Assembly (NCBI GenBank): GCA_019695335.1
Contig: JAIBAF010000028.1
Coordinates: forward strand, 1-42,694
From: a bacterium
GTDB lineage: Bacteria > CLD3 > SB21
Direction of reading: 5' to 3'
Length of the DNA: 42,694 bases
Shown here: positions 40,380 to 42,694 of the stretch, one piece after another
How positions within the stretch are numbered: the stretch's first letter is position 1
How the letters are laid out: each line of letters opens with the position of its first letter
The notes under the pieces: model-generated
The model's input: only the letters and a program-made list of their open reading frames with translations
The model's database searches: none
Told to the model about the DNA's origin: nothing
Translations under genes and position numbers: made by a program

Positions 40380-41325
40380 AAAGAGCTATTGGCCGACGCT
40401 GGTGATCGTCATTCTCTCCGTCATCTGGGGCTCAACGTGGATTGCCATCAAATTTGGATTGGAAGATTTGCCGCCTTTCTTGTTCGGAGGTTCACGCTTT
40501 ATCATCGCGACGATTTTAGTTTGGTTGATGATGAAAGTATGGAAGATCACGTTTCCTCGCGATTGGGAGTCGTGGAAGATCATGCTGATTCTTGGTCTCG
40601 CGCAGGCGGGCGATTATGTATTTGTATTTTGGGGCGAACAGTATATCAGCGGCGGGCTGGGCGCGATTTTGTTTGCGACAATGCCTTTTTTCGTTGTGAT
40701 CCTTAATTATTTCATGGCCGATGAACACGGAGTCGAGCCTGTACAAATCGTAGGTATTGCAATTAGTTTCATTGGTGTTGTTCTGATTTTTATCAAAGAT
40801 ATGTCACTTTCAGATAATTCTGTATGGGGTGGCATCGCGATTATTGCTGCATCGATTTGTGGGGCGTTTATCAGCGTCTACGCGAAACTTCATGCCAATA
40901 ATATTCATTCGATTACGAATACATTCACGCAAATGCTCGTATCGGCTGTTGTTTTGTGTACGATGGGATTGATTTTAGAAGATGTAAATCGATTCCATTT
41001 GACAATGGATGGCGCCTTGTCCATTCTGTATCTTGGTTTGTTCGGCTCTGCGATTGCGTTTGTTTTGTACATGTGGGTTATTAAAAAAGTTTCAGTGATT
41101 GAAGCTTCTGTGATTCCATTGACGACGCCGATTGCCGCTGTAATTCTAGGTTGGGCAATGCGCGATGAAGCGATGGGAATCAATGTGATTGCCGGAGGAA
41201 TTTTGATTCTTGCAGGAGTATATCTTGTTAATATTTTAAAAACTCAATTGATGTTTAGAAAAAAAACAGCTGTTTCCTCCGGACCTGCAGAGGTTGCTGA
41301 CGTCGTCAATGAGGCAAAAATTTAA
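40372..41325 (+). CDS. EamA/DMT-superfamily transporter
   Basis: The start at 40372 (MSKKSYWPTLVIVILSVIWGSTWIAIKFGLEDLPPFLFGGSRF) is set since an upstream in-frame ATG (40336) lies in the preceding gene. The 317-residue protein has ten helices in two EamA halves, with IWGSTWIAIK, WGEQYISGGLGAILFATMPFFVVILNYF, and SVIEASVIPLTTPIAAVILGWAMRDEAM. EamA exporters of this kind move amino acids or related metabolites outward, and DMT genes commonly neighbour MocR genes. The gene overlaps the MOSC gene by 8 bp, so translation is coupled. It ends the long run. Confidence 0.88.
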   Translation: MSKKSYWPTLVIVILSVIWGSTWIAIKFGLEDLPPFLFGGSRFIIATILVWLMMKVWKITFPRDWESWKIMLILGLAQAGDYVFVFWGEQYISGGLGAILFATMPFFVVILNYFMADEHGVEPVQIVGIAISFIGVVLIFIKDMSLSDNSVWGGIAIIAASICGAFISVYAKLHANNIHSITNTFTQMLVSAVVLCTMGLILEDVNRFHLTMDGALSILYLGLFGSAIAFVLYMWVIKKVSVIEASVIPLTTPIAAVILGWAMRDEAMGINVIAGGILILAGVYLVNILKTQLMFRKKTAVSSGPAEVADVVNEAKI

Positions 41326-41340
41326 TTTGATTACTCGTTT

Positions 41341-41367
41341 TGCGTATTATAAAAACGCACGTTTTTT
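41341..41367 (+). terminator. Weak terminator-like stem after the EamA gene
   Basis: TGCGT (41341-41345) pairs with ACGCA (41355-41359), followed by CGTTTTTT. The stem is short and AT-flanked, so it may be a weak stop before pdxS. Confidence 0.35.
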
Positions 41368-41406
41368 AAAAAATTCATATATTTTATAGCAAGGAAAGGA
41401 AAACTC

Positions 41407-42345
41407 ATGGCAGTAAATAATCAAAAACAAGCGGTCTCCGGCGGCAATGGCCAGGAGGATAACGTTTTGAAAGGAACGTATAAAGTCAAAGTCGGGTTAG
41501 CCGAAATGCTGAAAGGCGGCGTCATCATGGATGTCGTCAATGCCGAGCAGGCAAAAATAGCTGAAGATGCCGGCGCATGCGCAGTCATGGCTTTGGAACG
41601 TGTGCCCGCCGATATTCGCCGCGACGGCGGTGTCGCGCGGATGAGCGATCCGGAAATGATTCTCGGTATCATGGATGCGGTGACGATTCCGGTCATGGCG
41701 AAAGCGCGTATCGGACATTTTGTCGAAGCGCAAATTCTCGAAGCGCTCGGCGTCGATTTTATTGACGAGAGTGAAGTGTTAACGCCCGCGGACGAAACCA
41801 ACCATATTTACAAACACGATTTTAAAATTCCGTTCGTTTGCGGTGCGACTAATCTCGGTGAAGCTTTACGCCGTATCGGTGAAGGAGCGGCGATGATTCG
41901 CACCAAAGGCGAAGCCGGCACCGGCAACGTTGTCGAAGCCGTACGTCATATCCGCACCATCGTCGGCCATCTCAAAAAACTGACCGTGATGGGAGAAGAT
42001 GAGTTAATGAGCGAAGCAAAAACGCTCGGAGCGCCGTACGAACTCGTTCGCTGGGTCGCCCAGCACGGAAAATTACCTGTGCCCAATTTTTCGGCGGGTG
42101 GTATTGCGACGCCGGCGGATGCGGCTTTGGTCATGCAACTTGGCGCGGAAGCTGTATTTGTCGGTTCAGGCATTTTCAAATCCGGCAATCCGGCGAAACG
42201 CGCGGAAGCGATCGTGAAAGCCGCCACGCATTTTCGCGATGCTCAGGTTTTGGCGGATATTTCCAAAGGCCTCGGTGAAGCTATGGTCGGCATCAACCTG
42301 GACACTTTGAATGCCAGTGAACTTTTGGCCAACCGCGGCTGGTAA
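41407..42345 (+). CDS. pdxS: Pyridoxal 5'-phosphate synthase subunit PdxS
   Basis: The 312-residue product has all PdxS motifs: [74 protein letters not shown] with the ribose-phosphate lysine, [11 protein letters not shown] with the second catalytic lysine, and [33 protein letters not shown]. PdxS joins ribose 5-phosphate and glyceraldehyde 3-phosphate with ammonia from PdxT to make PLP. A ~15-residue N-terminal tail ([15 protein letters not shown]) is longer than usual. AAGGAAAACTC precedes the ATG. The pdxT gene follows. Confidence 0.97.
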   Translation: MAVNNQKQAVSGGNGQEDNVLKGTYKVKVGLAEMLKGGVIMDVVNAEQAKIAEDAGACAVMALERVPADIRRDGGVARMSDPEMILGIMDAVTIPVMAKARIGHFVEAQILEALGVDFIDESEVLTPADETNHIYKHDFKIPFVCGATNLGEALRRIGEGAAMIRTKGEAGTGNVVEAVRHIRTIVGHLKKLTVMGEDELMSEAKTLGAPYELVRWVAQHGKLPVPNFSAGGIATPADAALVMQLGAEAVFVGSGIFKSGNPAKRAEAIVKAATHFRDAQVLADISKGLGEAMVGINLDTLNASELLANRGW

Positions 42346-42428
42346 TAATTAAAATTTTGGGTTACCAGAATTGTCTGAATGCATTTGTTGCGGCAACTAC
42401 TTAAAAATTAATCAAACTTAGTGTCTGA

Positions 42429-42694
42429 GTGTTGAAAAAAATAGGTGTATTGGCGCTGCAGGGGGATTTCGATGCGCATCAAAAAATGCTGGATCGACTG
42501 TCCGTACAGTCGTTACAAATTCGAACCCGTGAACAACTAAATGATATAGGCGGACTGATCATTCCGGGTGGCGAGAGTACTACTTTGATTAAACTCATGC
42601 GTGCGTTCGATCTGATCGAACCGATCAGTCAATTTTATGAAAAAGGCAAACCGATTTTCGGTACATGTGCCGGTTCGATTCTCGTAGCCAAAAA
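42429..42694 (+). CDS. pdxT: Pyridoxal 5'-phosphate synthase glutaminase PdxT (truncated by window end)
   Basis: The frame is open to the window edge. Its start is a GTG (42429) or TTG (42432), right after an in-frame TGA; no ATG is available there. Translation reads (V)LKKIGVLALQGDFDAHQKMLDRL, then IIPGGESTTLIKLMRAF and IFGTCAGSILVAK. The glutaminase GGES and the nucleophile Cys in GTCAG fit PdxT, which feeds ammonia to PdxS. The non-ATG start and weak ribosome site suggest low or PdxS-coupled translation. The distance to the pdxS stop is 83 bp. Confidence 0.92.
   Translation, partial: MLKKIGVLALQGDFDAHQKMLDRLSVQSLQIRTREQLNDIGGLIIPGGESTTLIKLMRAFDLIEPISQFYEKGKPIFGTCAGSILVAK

Overview
The window reads as chromosomal DNA of a Gram-negative bacterium, probably of the FCB superphylum (Bacteroidota / Ignavibacteriota / Calditrichota-like). 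The reasons are a TonB-dependent receptor with an N-terminal carboxypeptidase-regulatory-like domain, several exported beta-barrel-like proteins and lipoproteins, stand-alone receiver proteins, Crp/Fnr regulators of FCB type, and moderate GC. This placement is inference. I recognised no rRNA, tRNA, CRISPR array, IS element or prophage.

Layout. (1) 1-5082, minus strand: a tight operon of four exported proteins (alpha/beta hydrolase, NTF2-like, LanC-like lipoprotein that has lost its zinc ligands, second alpha/beta hydrolase). Ahead of it are a strong hairpin, an outer-membrane lipoprotein and a RimJ/RimL-type acetyltransferase. (2) 5233-13844: receiver protein, GMC oxidoreductase with a four-cysteine iron-sulfur-like motif, MarC membrane protein, a CsgG/PEGA-type lipid-envelope protein and a BON protein, a TonB receptor and small membrane proteins. 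(3) 13995-18140: VWA protein translationally coupled to a receiver-GGDEF diguanylate cyclase, a QueD-like enzyme, a ROK sugar kinase and a biotin carrier protein. (4) 18211-27251: two Crp/Fnr regulators, a universal stress protein, a coiled-coil protein, a receiver, alanine dehydrogenase, a CoA-transferase and pyruvate phosphate dikinase. FNR-like dyads stand in two leader regions, so this looks like an anaerobic/low-energy pyruvate-alanine-PEP module. (5) 27253-28752: an AbrB-Doc toxin-antitoxin pair behind a perfect sigma70 promoter, bracketed by two diverged copies of a ~70-bp repeat, then a frameshifted membrane-protein gene. (6) 29010-41325: five copies of ATTGGNCT-type sites upstream of a run of about 18 co-directional small genes: two full EamA/RarD exporters, one half-size EamA protein, five GNAT genes, PaiB, DJ-1/PfpI, DinB, methyltransferase, two MOSC proteins, PhzF, a DHCW cupin, a conserved unknown, and a MocR-type (GntR-aminotransferase) regulator. 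(7) 41407-end: pdxS and the start of pdxT, which make pyridoxal 5'-phosphate, the expected MocR ligand.

The most interesting proposal is region 6-7: a PLP-sensing MocR regulator, a multi-site operator array of a plausible MocR type, a metabolite-export and small-molecule-modification gene run, and PLP synthase all in one neighbourhood. The second is the repeat-bracketed hybrid AbrB-Doc cassette, and the third the FNR-like dyads controlling region 4.
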